A stretch of 64,000 nucleotides of DNA, taken from contig CAMWSU010000005.1 of the NCBI GenBank assembly GCA_947176965.1, forward strand, positions 1 to 64,000, given 5' to 3'. A program made the position numbers and the translations under genes. Positions 25,048 to 37,043 of the stretch are shown piece by piece. Source of the stretch: an uncultured Lachnospiraceae bacterium (GTDB taxonomy: Bacteria > Bacillota > Clostridia > Lachnospirales > Lachnospiraceae). The notes below the pieces were generated by a model. That model did not search any database, was not told the origin of the DNA, and saw nothing but the letters and a program-made list of their open reading frames with translations. Within the stretch, counting starts at the first letter, position 1; each line of letters opens with the position of its first letter.

Positions 25048-25434
25048 ATGACATGCTTTTATATGGCATATGCAATGGGAGGAAGTACCGGAAACTTGGG
25101 CGGCACTGACGGGAAGCGGCAGAACAACAGTAAATATTCAGGCGGACGGCAGCGCGGCGAGGGCAGAGTGCTTCAATCGCTCGCGCTTGTCATGCAGTTT
25201 GGCATCCATATGCTTGTCCCCATTTTTATGTGTCTGTTTTTGGGTATTTGGATCGACCGCAAAGCGGGGACTTCCTATTGGGTGATCATTCTTTTTTTCA
25301 TGGGAGCGCTGGCAGGCTTTACGAATATTTATAAGCTTGCGAGGAAAATCTATGGCAGGGACAGCGGCGGAAGAGGAAAGGAAACAGACCGAGATGGAAA
25401 CGGAAAGCAGGAGGAAAGGCAGGACCGGATGTAA
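25048..25434 (+). CDS. AtpZ/AtpI-like small membrane protein of the ATP synthase operon
   Basis: The predicted protein has up to 128 residues, with two transmembrane segments (LALVMQFGIHMLVPIFMCLFLGIWI and YWVIILFFMGALAGFTNIYKL) around a short IDRKAG loop, the layout of the AtpZ/AtpI-like family at the head of F-ATPase operons. These proteins assist c-ring assembly or Mg/Ca supply. The predicted transcription start lies at about 25046, so the ATG at 25048 would be leaderless. A TTG at 25096, ten bases after GGGAGGAA, is an attractive alternative start. It overlaps the next gene by 83 bp. Confidence 0.75.
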   Translation: MTCFYMAYAMGGSTGNLGGTDGKRQNNSKYSGGRQRGEGRVLQSLALVMQFGIHMLVPIFMCLFLGIWIDRKAGTSYWVIILFFMGALAGFTNIYKLARKIYGRDSGGRGKETDRDGNGKQEERQDRM

Positions 25435-25855
25435 CCGTACGCTTTTGGAGATGATGTGCGGGATCGTACTGTTTGACCTGCTCTGTCTTGTACTCGGAAT
25501 CTGGTTTGTTCCGCAGAAAGGCGCGTGCGCGCGCGGACTGCTGCTCGGCATGCTGACAGCGCTTGTCATGGCATACCATATGTCATGGACGTTTGACAGA
25601 TATTTGGGGATGCCGCAGAAAGCTGCCGTGCGGAAGGTGACGATGCAGGCGCTTCTTCGGTATTTTGCGGTGGCGGCGGTACTCTTTACGATCCTGTTCA
25701 CACGGATCGCGAATCCGCTCACTGCGTTTTTGGGAATCATGGGGCTGAAGATCGGAGCCTATACCCAGCCCGCGATTCACCGCATTACGGTTAAGAAATA
25801 CCCCGATCCGGAACCGGCGCCTCCGATTCCGGACTCGGAGCAATATGACATTTGA
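25352..25855 (+). CDS. atpI: ATP synthase subunit I-like protein (AtpI)
   Basis: This 167-residue membrane protein has four hydrophobic segments (MCGIVLFDLLCLVLGIWFV, GLLLGMLTALVMAYHMSWTF, ALLRYFAVAAVLFTILF, PLTAFLGIMGLKIG) and an acidic/proline-rich cytoplasmic tail. Position directly before atpB and the topology fit AtpI, the chaperone for c-ring assembly. The ATG at 25352 follows GAGGAAAA; an ATG at 25394 after AAAGGAAA is also possible. Sequence similarity to AtpI is weak by eye, so the name rests largely on location. Confidence 0.7.
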   Translation: MAGTAAEEERKQTEMETESRRKGRTGCNRTLLEMMCGIVLFDLLCLVLGIWFVPQKGACARGLLLGMLTALVMAYHMSWTFDRYLGMPQKAAVRKVTMQALLRYFAVAAVLFTILFTRIANPLTAFLGIMGLKIGAYTQPAIHRITVKKYPDPEPAPPIPDSEQYDI

Positions 25856-25871
25856 ACAAGGAGGTGAAAAT

Positions 25872-26899
<1,028 letters not shown>

Positions 26900-26979
26900 A
26901 AAAGAAATTCGCTGGCGCGAAATTCTTCAGGGGCGGAGAAAAGCACCCGAGGTTATAATAGCAGAGAGGAGGCAGTCAG

Positions 26980-27536
26980 TTGCAGACAGTGATAAATGCA
27001 GGGATCATGTTAGCAGAAACAGGAAGCGGTACCATGCGGCGTCTGTTCAATCTTGATCTACAGCTGATAACGGATTCTGTTCTCACGATCATTGCAGTAT
27101 TTATATTGTTCTTATTTCTGTCGCGTTTTCTTTTTGATCCGGTCAGAAAGCTGTTGTCGAACCGCAGCGCAAAGATTGCGGATGATATAGAGAGCGCACA
27201 GAAGGATAAGACCGACGCCGCGGCGATGAGAGCGGAATACGAGGAAAAGCTCAAAAGCGTGGACAAGGAAGCGGAAGCGATCTTAGCGGACGCAAGAAAG
27301 CGCGGCTTGGAAAATGAAAACCGGATCATTGCGCAGGCAAAGGAAGAAGCTGCGGCGATTTTGGAGCGGGCAAGAACGGAGGCGGAGCTTGAGAAGCAGA
27401 AGGCGGCGGACGAGGTGAAGAGAGAAATGATCACGATCGCGTCGGCGATGGCATCCAAGGTTGTTGCCGCCAATATCGACACGGCGATCCAAAACAGCCT
27501 GATTGATGAGACATTAAAGGAAATGGGTGAAAGCAC

Positions 27537-27549
<13 letters not shown>
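26980..27549 (+). CDS. atpF: F1Fo ATP synthase subunit b
   Basis: This is a 189-residue peripheral stalk subunit. One transmembrane helix (ITDSVLTIIAVFILFLFLSRFLF) is followed by RKLLSNRSAKIADDIESA and a long charged helix that dimerises and reaches F1. The start is a TTG: AGAGGAGG stands seven bases before it, whereas the first ATG (27007) has no ribosome site. The end overlaps atpH by 13 bp. Confidence 0.94.
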
Positions 27550-29644
<2,095 letters not shown>

Positions 29645-29670
29645 GGCGCTTGGGAAGGCGGTGAAATGCA

Positions 29671-30555
29671 ATGGCGTCGATGAGAGACATCAAGAGACGT
29701 AAGGGCAGTATACAGAGTACACAGCAGATTACCAAGGCGATGAAGCTCGTGTCCACGGTCAAACTCCAGCGCAGCAAAGCGCATGCGGAGCAGACCAAGT
29801 CCTATTTTTCCTGTATGTATGACACGGTAAAAAGCATGATCGTTAAGGCGGGCGCGCTTGACCATCCGTATCTGAAAACCGGGGCTTCCGACAAAAAGGC
29901 GGTTGTGGTGATCACCTCGAACCGGGGTCTTGCGGGCGGATATAATTCTAACGTGGTAAAGCTGATCACGCGGGGAGAGCTTGCGGAGCAAAAAGAGAAT
30001 CTGATCGTTCATGCGATCGGTAAAAAAGGACGGGATCTGCTTGCACGCGCGGGGTATCAAATCGCGGAGAAGGACTATTCCGAAGTAATTGAGGAGCCGA
30101 CCTATGTGGAGGCGATGAAGCTGGCGGAAGAACTGCTGAAAAGCTATATGGACGGTGAGATCGGAGAGATTTATCTTGCCTATACTTATTTTAAGAATAC
30201 GGTCGTTCACGAGCCGAAACTCTTAAAACTTCTTCCGGTGTCACTCGAAGATGTGACAGACGGCGGTGAAGAAGGGAAGGACGCAGAGGCGGATAAGGCG
30301 ATGATGAACTTTGAGCCGGAAGCGGACGAGGCATTAAATCTCATTATTCCGAAGTATGTCGCAAGCCTGATCTATGGGGCGCTCGTGGAGGCGGTTGCCA
30401 GTGAGAACGGCGCAAGAATGCAGGCGATGGATTCCGCGACAAGCAATGCGGAGGAAATGATCGGTAAGTTATCACTCCAGTATAACAGAGCGCGTCAGGG
30501 CTCGATCACACAGGAGTTAACAGAAATCATAGCCGGTGCGGAAGCGATTTCCTGA
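29671..30555 (+). CDS. atpG: F1Fo ATP synthase subunit gamma
   Basis: This 294-residue central shaft has N-terminal MASMRDIKRRKGSIQSTQQITKAMKLVSTVKL and C-terminal RMQAMDSATSNAEEMIGKL, which form the coiled coil inside the alpha/beta hexamer. The Rossmann-like middle carries ITSNRGLAGGYN. An acidic insert at about residues 195-215 (DGGEEGKDAEADKAM) is present. It is 26 bp after atpA. Confidence 0.97.
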   Translation: MASMRDIKRRKGSIQSTQQITKAMKLVSTVKLQRSKAHAEQTKSYFSCMYDTVKSMIVKAGALDHPYLKTGASDKKAVVVITSNRGLAGGYNSNVVKLITRGELAEQKENLIVHAIGKKGRDLLARAGYQIAEKDYSEVIEEPTYVEAMKLAEELLKSYMDGEIGEIYLAYTYFKNTVVHEPKLLKLLPVSLEDVTDGGEEGKDAEADKAMMNFEPEADEALNLIIPKYVASLIYGALVEAVASENGARMQAMDSATSNAEEMIGKLSLQYNRARQGSITQELTEIIAGAEAIS

Positions 30556-30558
30556 TAA

Positions 30559-32004
<1,446 letters not shown>

Positions 32005-32034
32005 TCAGTACGGAATCAGGATTGAGGTGGCTGT

Positions 32035-32439
32035 ATGGCAGAGGATAATCGTTTTGTTATCAAAATTATCACACCGGACCGCGTTTTTTATGACGGATTG
32101 GCTACGATGGTCGAGTTTAACACGACGGAGGGTGAGGTCGGCATTTATAAGAACCATATCCCAATGACGATGATCATTAAGCCGGGGATTCTCTATATTA
32201 CCGACGGTGACGAGCAGAAGATGGCGGCGCTTCACGCGGGCTTTGTGGAGATCTTAAAGGATCAGATCACAATTCTCGCGGAGATTGTCGAGTGGCCCGA
32301 TGAAATCGATTTAAATCGGGCGGAGGCGGCAAAAGAACGTGCCGAGAAGCGTCTTTCAGAAAAGGATCCCAAGACGGATATTGCGCGAGCTGAGACAGCA
32401 CTTTTGCGTTCGCTTGCGCGTATTTCGACGATACGATAG
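32035..32439 (+). CDS. atpC: F1Fo ATP synthase subunit epsilon
   Basis: This 134-residue subunit has the N-terminal beta sandwich (VFYDGLATMVEFNTTEGEVGIYKNHIPM) and a C-terminal helical hairpin (LNRAEAAKERAEKRL) that can inhibit hydrolysis. It is the last gene of the operon and is followed by a strong terminator. Confidence 0.96.
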   Translation: MAEDNRFVIKIITPDRVFYDGLATMVEFNTTEGEVGIYKNHIPMTMIIKPGILYITDGDEQKMAALHAGFVEILKDQITILAEIVEWPDEIDLNRAEAAKERAEKRLSEKDPKTDIARAETALLRSLARISTIR

Positions 32440-32462
32440 GTTCGGACTTGAATCATGTTTAC

Positions 32463-32494
32463 AAAAAAAGTTCCGCAGATGCGGAGCTTTTTTT
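32463..32494 (+). terminator. terminator of the ATP synthase operon
   Basis: AAAAAAAGTTCCGC-AGAT-GCGGAGCTTTTTTT forms a 14-bp stem (one G-U pair) with a 4-nt loop and a T run in either direction. Confidence 0.85.
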
Positions 32495-32564
32495 GTTGTT
32501 TTACATATCATAATACAAACCGAGTCTGATCGGAATGATGATCAGAAAACAGGGGATGAACAAC

Positions 32565-33122
32565 ATGGAACAACACCGAATTGTACCGTTTTATCAGACA
32601 TACAACATGCCGCCTTATCAGGCGCCCTATATGCCCTCCTATGCCATGCAAGGTTATCTGCCGCTCTATATGGCGCAGGACATGAGTGTGAAAGAGGATT
32701 TACAGTATTTACAGGAAATGTTTCCGGAGATGGCAAAGCGCTATGCGGTAAAGATCGCCACTGTCGTAGACCGCATGGATTATAAGGGAAGCATGATCTA
32801 TGATGAATATCCCGACAGACTGCGCCTGCAACGTCTTGCGCATGACATTGTGCAGATGATCGAAAAGGAAGAAGCTGCAGCAGCATCCAATATGCAGCAG
32901 GGCGGCATGGGAACGGAGAATATGCCAAATGCGGATATGCGTACGGACGTGCAGCGGGGCGGCGCAGACATGGGAAATGCGGGGAATCGTAACCGGACAT
33001 CGTCGGTGGATTCCCGATACCGGGAGGAGCTGGTCTATGTGCTTCTCTTATATGAGATCGCGAAAAGGCGGCACGGCGCGGGGATGGATCTGTCGAAATT
33101 TTACGGAGTGGGCGACATTTGA
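32565..33122 (+). CDS. protein of unknown function with Met/Tyr/Pro-rich N-terminus
   Basis: This encodes 185 residues. The first 45 are rich in Met, Tyr and Pro (YNMPPYQAPYMPSYAMQGYL), as seen in some spore-coat proteins. A conserved-looking helical block follows (EMFPEMAKRYAVKIATVVDRM, MIYDEYPDRLRLQRLAHDI). A Met/Gly/Asn-rich spacer then leads to a C-terminal helix EELVYVLLLYEIAKRR. I do not recognise the family; the composition makes a spore or coat role conceivable but unproven. The ATG at 32565 with CAGGGG upstream is preferred over 32535. Confidence 0.65.
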   Translation: MEQHRIVPFYQTYNMPPYQAPYMPSYAMQGYLPLYMAQDMSVKEDLQYLQEMFPEMAKRYAVKIATVVDRMDYKGSMIYDEYPDRLRLQRLAHDIVQMIEKEEAAAASNMQQGGMGTENMPNADMRTDVQRGGADMGNAGNRNRTSSVDSRYREELVYVLLLYEIAKRRHGAGMDLSKFYGVGDI

Positions 33123-33179
33123 TCAGGTACACATGATTTTTGTATTGAGAAAATACGAAATATAGCATAAAATAAGAGC

Positions 33180-35708
33180 ATGAAAAAAACGATCTTTCAC
33201 GGAATCATCAGCATCGTGACTTTTTTAGCGGCGTTGGTGATCATTAGTAATCTTTTGAATCAGGGAAATACGGATATGACGGAAGAAATGCGTCCGGCAA
33301 GCCTGCCGCTGATCTACATGAATGTGGACGGCGAGCGCGTAAACTGTCTGCATGGCTATCAGGAGCTTCCGCAGCTTTCTTATCTGCGGGAGAGCATTAC
33401 GCCGCTTGGCGATGGCAGGACGCTTTCTTTTGATGTGCAAAAATACGGGCGCAATATCAGTCAGATCTTTTTTGAGGTGCGCAGCGTGGACGGCTCTCGC
33501 CTGGTCGAGGACGGCCGCCTGACAGAGTATACGGAAATAGGGGACGAGATTCATGCGGAGTTTGCGATCAAGGATCTGATAGAGGCGCAGAAGGAATACA
33601 GTCTCATCCTAAAGTTGCAGATAGATACGGAGCAGGAAATCTCCTATACGACGCATATCATCCTTGCTACGGACTATCATGCGCAGGAGAAGATCGCCTT
33701 TGCCCGTGAGTTTTCAGAGCGTACGTTTGACCGCGAGGAAGCGCAGGAGATCATTAAATATCTGGAGTCGAATTCACAGGGAGATAACTCGTCGTTCGGC
33801 GTCGTCAATATTCACAGCAGCTTTAATCAGATCACGTGGGGGTCTCTCGGCGTGAAAAAAGAAACGGAGCCGATTTTTACGCTGCGTGAGCTTGCATCTC
33901 AAACCGCGTCCGTTACGGGAAGTTACATCGTTTCCGTGCCGGAAGGGAAGCAGAAGCATTATTATCGGGTCGAGGAATTCTACCGGCTGCGTTATACGGT
34001 GGACCGCATTTATCTGCTTGATTTTGAGCGCACGATGACGCAGATTTTTGATGAGAAGAACACAAGCGCCTATGTGGGAAATAAGATCGTGCTCGGTATT
34101 CAGGAGGAACCACCGGTGCTTGTCGAGTCCGACGGGGGAAATGTTTTTGCGTTTGTAGATGATAAGGGACTGTATTCGTACAATGTATCCGAGCAGAAAA
34201 TGGCAGTGCTGTATACTTTTCGGGATGATTCGTTTGATGCACGGTGCATGTATGATGCGCATAACTTGAAAATATTAAGCGTTGATGAGACGGGAAATGT
34301 CCGTTTTGTCGTGTACGGTTATATGAACCGGGGGCTTCACGAGGGGAAGATCGGCATTCTGGTGTGCTATTATAACAGTCTGCTCAATACGGTTGAAGAG
34401 GAGATTTATATTCCGTACGATAAGAGTTATGAGATCTTGGAGGCGGAAATGAGCATGCTCTCCTATGTCAGCAGGACAAATGTGTTCTATTTTATCCTGA
34501 ACGGAGACATTTACGCGGTCAGCTTAGACAATCGCAGCTATGAGATCATTGCGCAGAATCTGGAAGTCGGGAGATTTCAGGTTTCGCCCGATCAAAGCTT
34601 TCTTGTCTGGCAGGAGGGAAAGCATGCGGACGCGAGCACCTCGCTTGTGCATATGAATCTCAATACACAGATGCGCAGGAAGATCGATGCGGGAATCGGC
34701 AATTATATCAAACCGATCGGCTTCATGGGCAGCGATCTGATCTATGGCGTGGCGCGCAGCGGGGATGTCTACACGGACAGCTACGGCATCAGCACATTTC
34801 CGATGTATGAGGTCATTATTGTGGACGAGAACGGAACCGTGTTAAAAGAGTACGGCAATGAGGGGATTTATGTGACGGCCGGACAGATCACGGATAACCA
34901 GCTCAATATGTCACGTGTGATAAAAAACGAGGACGGCTCGTATAAGGAGACGGGGGATGATCAGATCATCAACAATATTGAGCAGAAATCAGGGATCAAT
35001 ACGTTAGAAAAGCCTGTCACCGAAAAATATGAGACGATCGTACAGATCGTGGTGAAAAATACGATAGACAATAAGGCGCTTCAGATCCTGACGCCGAAAG
35101 AGGTGCTTTTCGAGGGGAGCAGAACGCTTGCCGTTGCGGAAGACACCGAGATGGAACGCTTTTTTGTATACGCGAAGGACGGTGTGATCGGTATGTATAA
35201 TCATGCTGCGGACGCGATCAATCTTGCCTATGCAAAAATGGGTGTTGTCGTGGATGATACCGGACATTACATCTGGGTGCGCGGAAACCGCCGTACACGC
35301 AATCAGATCATGGCGATCTCGGCGGAAAGTATCAGTGAGACGCGCGGATCGACGGCGGTATGTTTAGATACGCTGCTCGCCAATGAGGGAGTGGCGCGCA
35401 ACAGCCAATATCTGCTGAATGAGGGAGAAACAGTGCTTCAGATCTTGCGGGAGGCGCTTGAAGGCTGCCGTATTTTGGACTTGTCGGAATGCAGTCTGGA
35501 CGCGATTCTCTATTATGTCAATCGGGACATTCCGGTTCTGGCGCTCATGGGGGACAACACCGTGCTGATTGTTGGCTATAACGATTCACAGATCGCCATA
35601 ATGGATCCGAAGTCGGACAGCATCTATAAAAAGAGCTTTTCGGAAGCGGATGAATGGTTTCGCACAAACGGCGCGGTATTCATTTCTTATTTAGAAGAAC
35701 AAGAGTGA
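33180..35708 (+). CDS. large membrane-anchored protein with propeller-like middle and degenerate C39-like domain
   Basis: This 842-residue protein has one N-terminal transmembrane helix (GIISIVTFLAALVIISNLL) and is predicted to lie outside the cell. The middle (about 300-600) has repeated beta elements such as GNVFAFVDDKGLYSYNVSEQ and NGDIYAVSLDNRSYEI, suggesting a beta propeller. The last 120 residues resemble a C39-like papain fold: a Cys at the start of a helix (TAVCLDTLLANEGV), then PVLALMGDNTVLIVGYNDSQ and IAIMDP. Where active members have the catalytic His (G-H-x-V), this one has Asn. No known name. It starts 57 bp after the Met/Tyr-rich gene. Confidence 0.75.
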   Translation: MKKTIFHGIISIVTFLAALVIISNLLNQGNTDMTEEMRPASLPLIYMNVDGERVNCLHGYQELPQLSYLRESITPLGDGRTLSFDVQKYGRNISQIFFEVRSVDGSRLVEDGRLTEYTEIGDEIHAEFAIKDLIEAQKEYSLILKLQIDTEQEISYTTHIILATDYHAQEKIAFAREFSERTFDREEAQEIIKYLESNSQGDNSSFGVVNIHSSFNQITWGSLGVKKETEPIFTLRELASQTASVTGSYIVSVPEGKQKHYYRVEEFYRLRYTVDRIYLLDFERTMTQIFDEKNTSAYVGNKIVLGIQEEPPVLVESDGGNVFAFVDDKGLYSYNVSEQKMAVLYTFRDDSFDARCMYDAHNLKILSVDETGNVRFVVYGYMNRGLHEGKIGILVCYYNSLLNTVEEEIYIPYDKSYEILEAEMSMLSYVSRTNVFYFILNGDIYAVSLDNRSYEIIAQNLEVGRFQVSPDQSFLVWQEGKHADASTSLVHMNLNTQMRRKIDAGIGNYIKPIGFMGSDLIYGVARSGDVYTDSYGISTFPMYEVIIVDENGTVLKEYGNEGIYVTAGQITDNQLNMSRVIKNEDGSYKETGDDQIINNIEQKSGINTLEKPVTEKYETIVQIVVKNTIDNKALQILTPKEVLFEGSRTLAVAEDTEMERFFVYAKDGVIGMYNHAADAINLAYAKMGVVVDDTGHYIWVRGNRRTRNQIMAISAESISETRGSTAVCLDTLLANEGVARNSQYLLNEGETVLQILREALEGCRILDLSECSLDAILYYVNRDIPVLALMGDNTVLIVGYNDSQIAIMDPKSDSIYKKSFSEADEWFRTNGAVFISYLEEQE

Positions 35709-35767
35709 AAACAGGCAATCCGATGCGCGGTACGCTTATGACGCATGCGGATATGTCTGTTTTTTTA
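35709..35767 (+). terminator. terminator after the 842-residue protein gene
   Basis: AACAG/CTGTT and CCGATGCG/CGCATGCGG arms form an imperfect hairpin followed by seven T. Confidence 0.6.
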
Positions 35768-35814
35768 TAAAAGATCATGAATGCCGGGGAAACGTTGATT
35801 ACAGCAATGTTTCC

Positions 35815-36303
35815 CTAGGACGCCATAAAGATCTGCCGTCTGTATTTTTCAAGGGCAAGAAGCAGAAGCATGCCGAGAACGCCTGCGGACAGGAGTTCGC
35901 CTGCGCCTACGGTGATAAAGGAGAGCCAGACCGGACCGATGCCGTAGGCTGCCTTAATGACAAAGGGGATGACCAATGTATTTGCTACGATCGGAGGAAC
36001 CGGTGCGAGCCATTTTTGCCGGCGCAGCAGATAGGTTCCGACTGCGGCGGCAAGTGTTGTCAGAGAACCGAAAATGATGTCGAGCAGCGCGCCGCCCGCA
36101 AGGATATTGCTGAGCAGACATCCGATAAAGACGCCCGGTATGGCGGATGGAGTAAAATACGGAAGGATGGTCAGAGCCTCTGAGAACCGGATCTGAACCT
36201 GCATGGAGGAAAGCCCAAGTGCTGCGGCAATGAGCGTGAAGACCACATACAGTGCTGCGATCATTGCTGCCTGTGTCAGAAACAGAATACGTTTGTTTTT
36301 CAT
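35815..36303 (-). CDS. queT: QueT family queuosine-precursor transporter
   Basis: This 162-residue protein with five to six transmembrane helices is the substrate-binding S component of an ECF transporter for a queuosine precursor such as preQ1. The start ALYVVFTLIAAALGLSSMQVQIRFSEALTILPYF and GVFIGCLLSNILAG are typical of QueT. ECF A and T subunits are not adjacent, as usual for group II ECF systems. The 5' leader holds a preQ1-I riboswitch whose pseudoknot covers the ribosome site, which independently supports the substrate. Confidence 0.93.
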   Translation of the reverse strand: MKNKRILFLTQAAMIAALYVVFTLIAAALGLSSMQVQIRFSEALTILPYFTPSAIPGVFIGCLLSNILAGGALLDIIFGSLTTLAAAVGTYLLRRQKWLAPVPPIVANTLVIPFVIKAAYGIGPVWLSFITVGAGELLSAGVLGMLLLLALEKYRRQIFMAS

Positions 36304-36310
36304 ATGAAAT

Positions 36311-36356
36311 TCTCCTTTAGTTTTGTTTTACGTCAGGAAGGTCTCGAACTGACGTT
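36311..36356 (-). promoter_or_regulatory. preQ1-I riboswitch controlling queT
   Basis: On the minus strand the RNA reads ACGUCAG, loop UUCGAGACCUUC, CUGACGU, then AAAACAAAACUAAAGGAG. That is a 7-bp P1, the UUC at the loop start, the A-rich tail ending in ACUAA, and loop ACCUU able to pair with AAGG. In the preQ1-I family this pairing closes the H-type pseudoknot on ligand binding. Since AAGG is the queT ribosome site, translation would be shut off. The predicted transcription start coincides with the first base of the aptamer. Confidence 0.85.
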
Positions 36357-36361
36357 AATTC

Positions 36362-36390
36362 TTAATATACGGGAAATTCCTCAGTCCCAA
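36362..36390 (-). promoter_or_regulatory. promoter of the queT riboswitch transcript
   Basis: On the minus strand TTGGGA, a 17-bp spacer and TATTAA place the start at about 36356, exactly at the 5' end of the aptamer. It lies at the edge of a repeat array. Confidence 0.65.
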
Positions 36391-36513
36391 AAGAACGCTT
36401 TGCGCTCTTTTTTTACTTATAGGAAATTTCGCAGTGCCAGAAGAATTCCCGAAGGTGAATTCAAAAGAAATGCCTTCGGCATTTCTTTGAAAGAACGCTT
36501 CGCGTTCTTTTTT
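36391..36513. repeat. hairpin-module array 1
   Basis: Contains AAAGAAATGCC-ttc-GGCATTTCTTT (36464-36488, perfect) and AAAGAACGC-ttc-GCGTTCTTT (36490-36510, perfect, then TTT), preceded by a degenerate copy at 36391-36413 and the word AGGAAATTTC. The first perfect module is identical over 29 bp to one in array 3. Confidence 0.75.
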
Positions 36514-36537
36514 AGGGCGCGTACCTTATCCTGAACC

Positions 36538-36579
36538 CTAAGCAATCCCGCGAACAAGTCTGTTCGCGGGATTGCTTAG
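36538..36579 (-). terminator. 19-bp perfect hairpin after the small minus-strand ORF
   Basis: CTAAGCAATCCCGCGAACA pairs perfectly with its complement around a 4-nt loop. It lies just past the stop of the ORF at 36583-36813. There is no T run on either side, so it may be a processing or repeat element rather than a normal terminator. Confidence 0.5.
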
Positions 36580-36582
36580 AAT

Positions 36583-36813
36583 TCAGTAATGATATTCTCT
36601 GGGCTGGTAGAAGAAATTCTGCATCTTACGATCGGGACCGTAAACGGTCGTCAGACAATGCAGAGGGACAGCTTCGTATTCCTGCGCCGCATGCTCTAAT
36701 GTTGTCGAAAACGACCGCTCAGATTTTTTGCGCCTGGGATACGGATGAGAAGAAGGCTGTCTGTCCCGTTTGGTTCTACCCACTTCGGAAACCATCATTA
36801 CCGCGTTCACCAT
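36583..36813 (-). CDS. small protein of unknown function, start uncertain or lost
   Basis: This encodes 76 residues from the first ATG, basic and ending FFYQPREYHY. The reading frame stays open upstream through AVNGISGIFMVNAVMMV. The only good ribosome site (AAGGAGGG, about 36850) is followed by ATC ATC rather than a start codon. Either an ATC/ATT start is used, or a former ATG has mutated and the gene is decaying. The family is not recognised. It is enclosed between hairpin-module arrays. Confidence 0.4.
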   Translation of the reverse strand: MVNAVMMVSEVGRTKRDRQPSSHPYPRRKKSERSFSTTLEHAAQEYEAVPLHCLTTVYGPDRKMQNFFYQPREYHY

Positions 36814-36962
36814 GAAAATACCTGAAATTCCGTTTACTGCGATGATCCCTCCTTGGATGCGTATTTCAACAGTGTATAACGCCGATATGAAATTTTCTTC
36901 TCACTATATATTTCGTCCTGCCATGCCTGATTGTTTAGATTCGTTGCAAAACTCTTTTCCAC

Positions 36963-37043
36963 ATATTAGGAAATTTCTTAAATGTAAAGAATTTGCGTAA
37001 GCAAATTCTTTGAAAGAGTTCCGCATCGGCGGAACTCTTTTTT
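36963..37043. repeat. hairpin-module array 2, probably also the prs terminator
   Basis: AGGAAATTTC is followed by AAAGAATTTGC-gtaa-GCAAATTCTTT (36986-37011) and AAAGAGTTCCGC-atcg-GCGGAACTCTTT (37013-37040), both perfect, ending in TTT. The second overlaps the prs stop and may terminate it. Confidence 0.75.
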
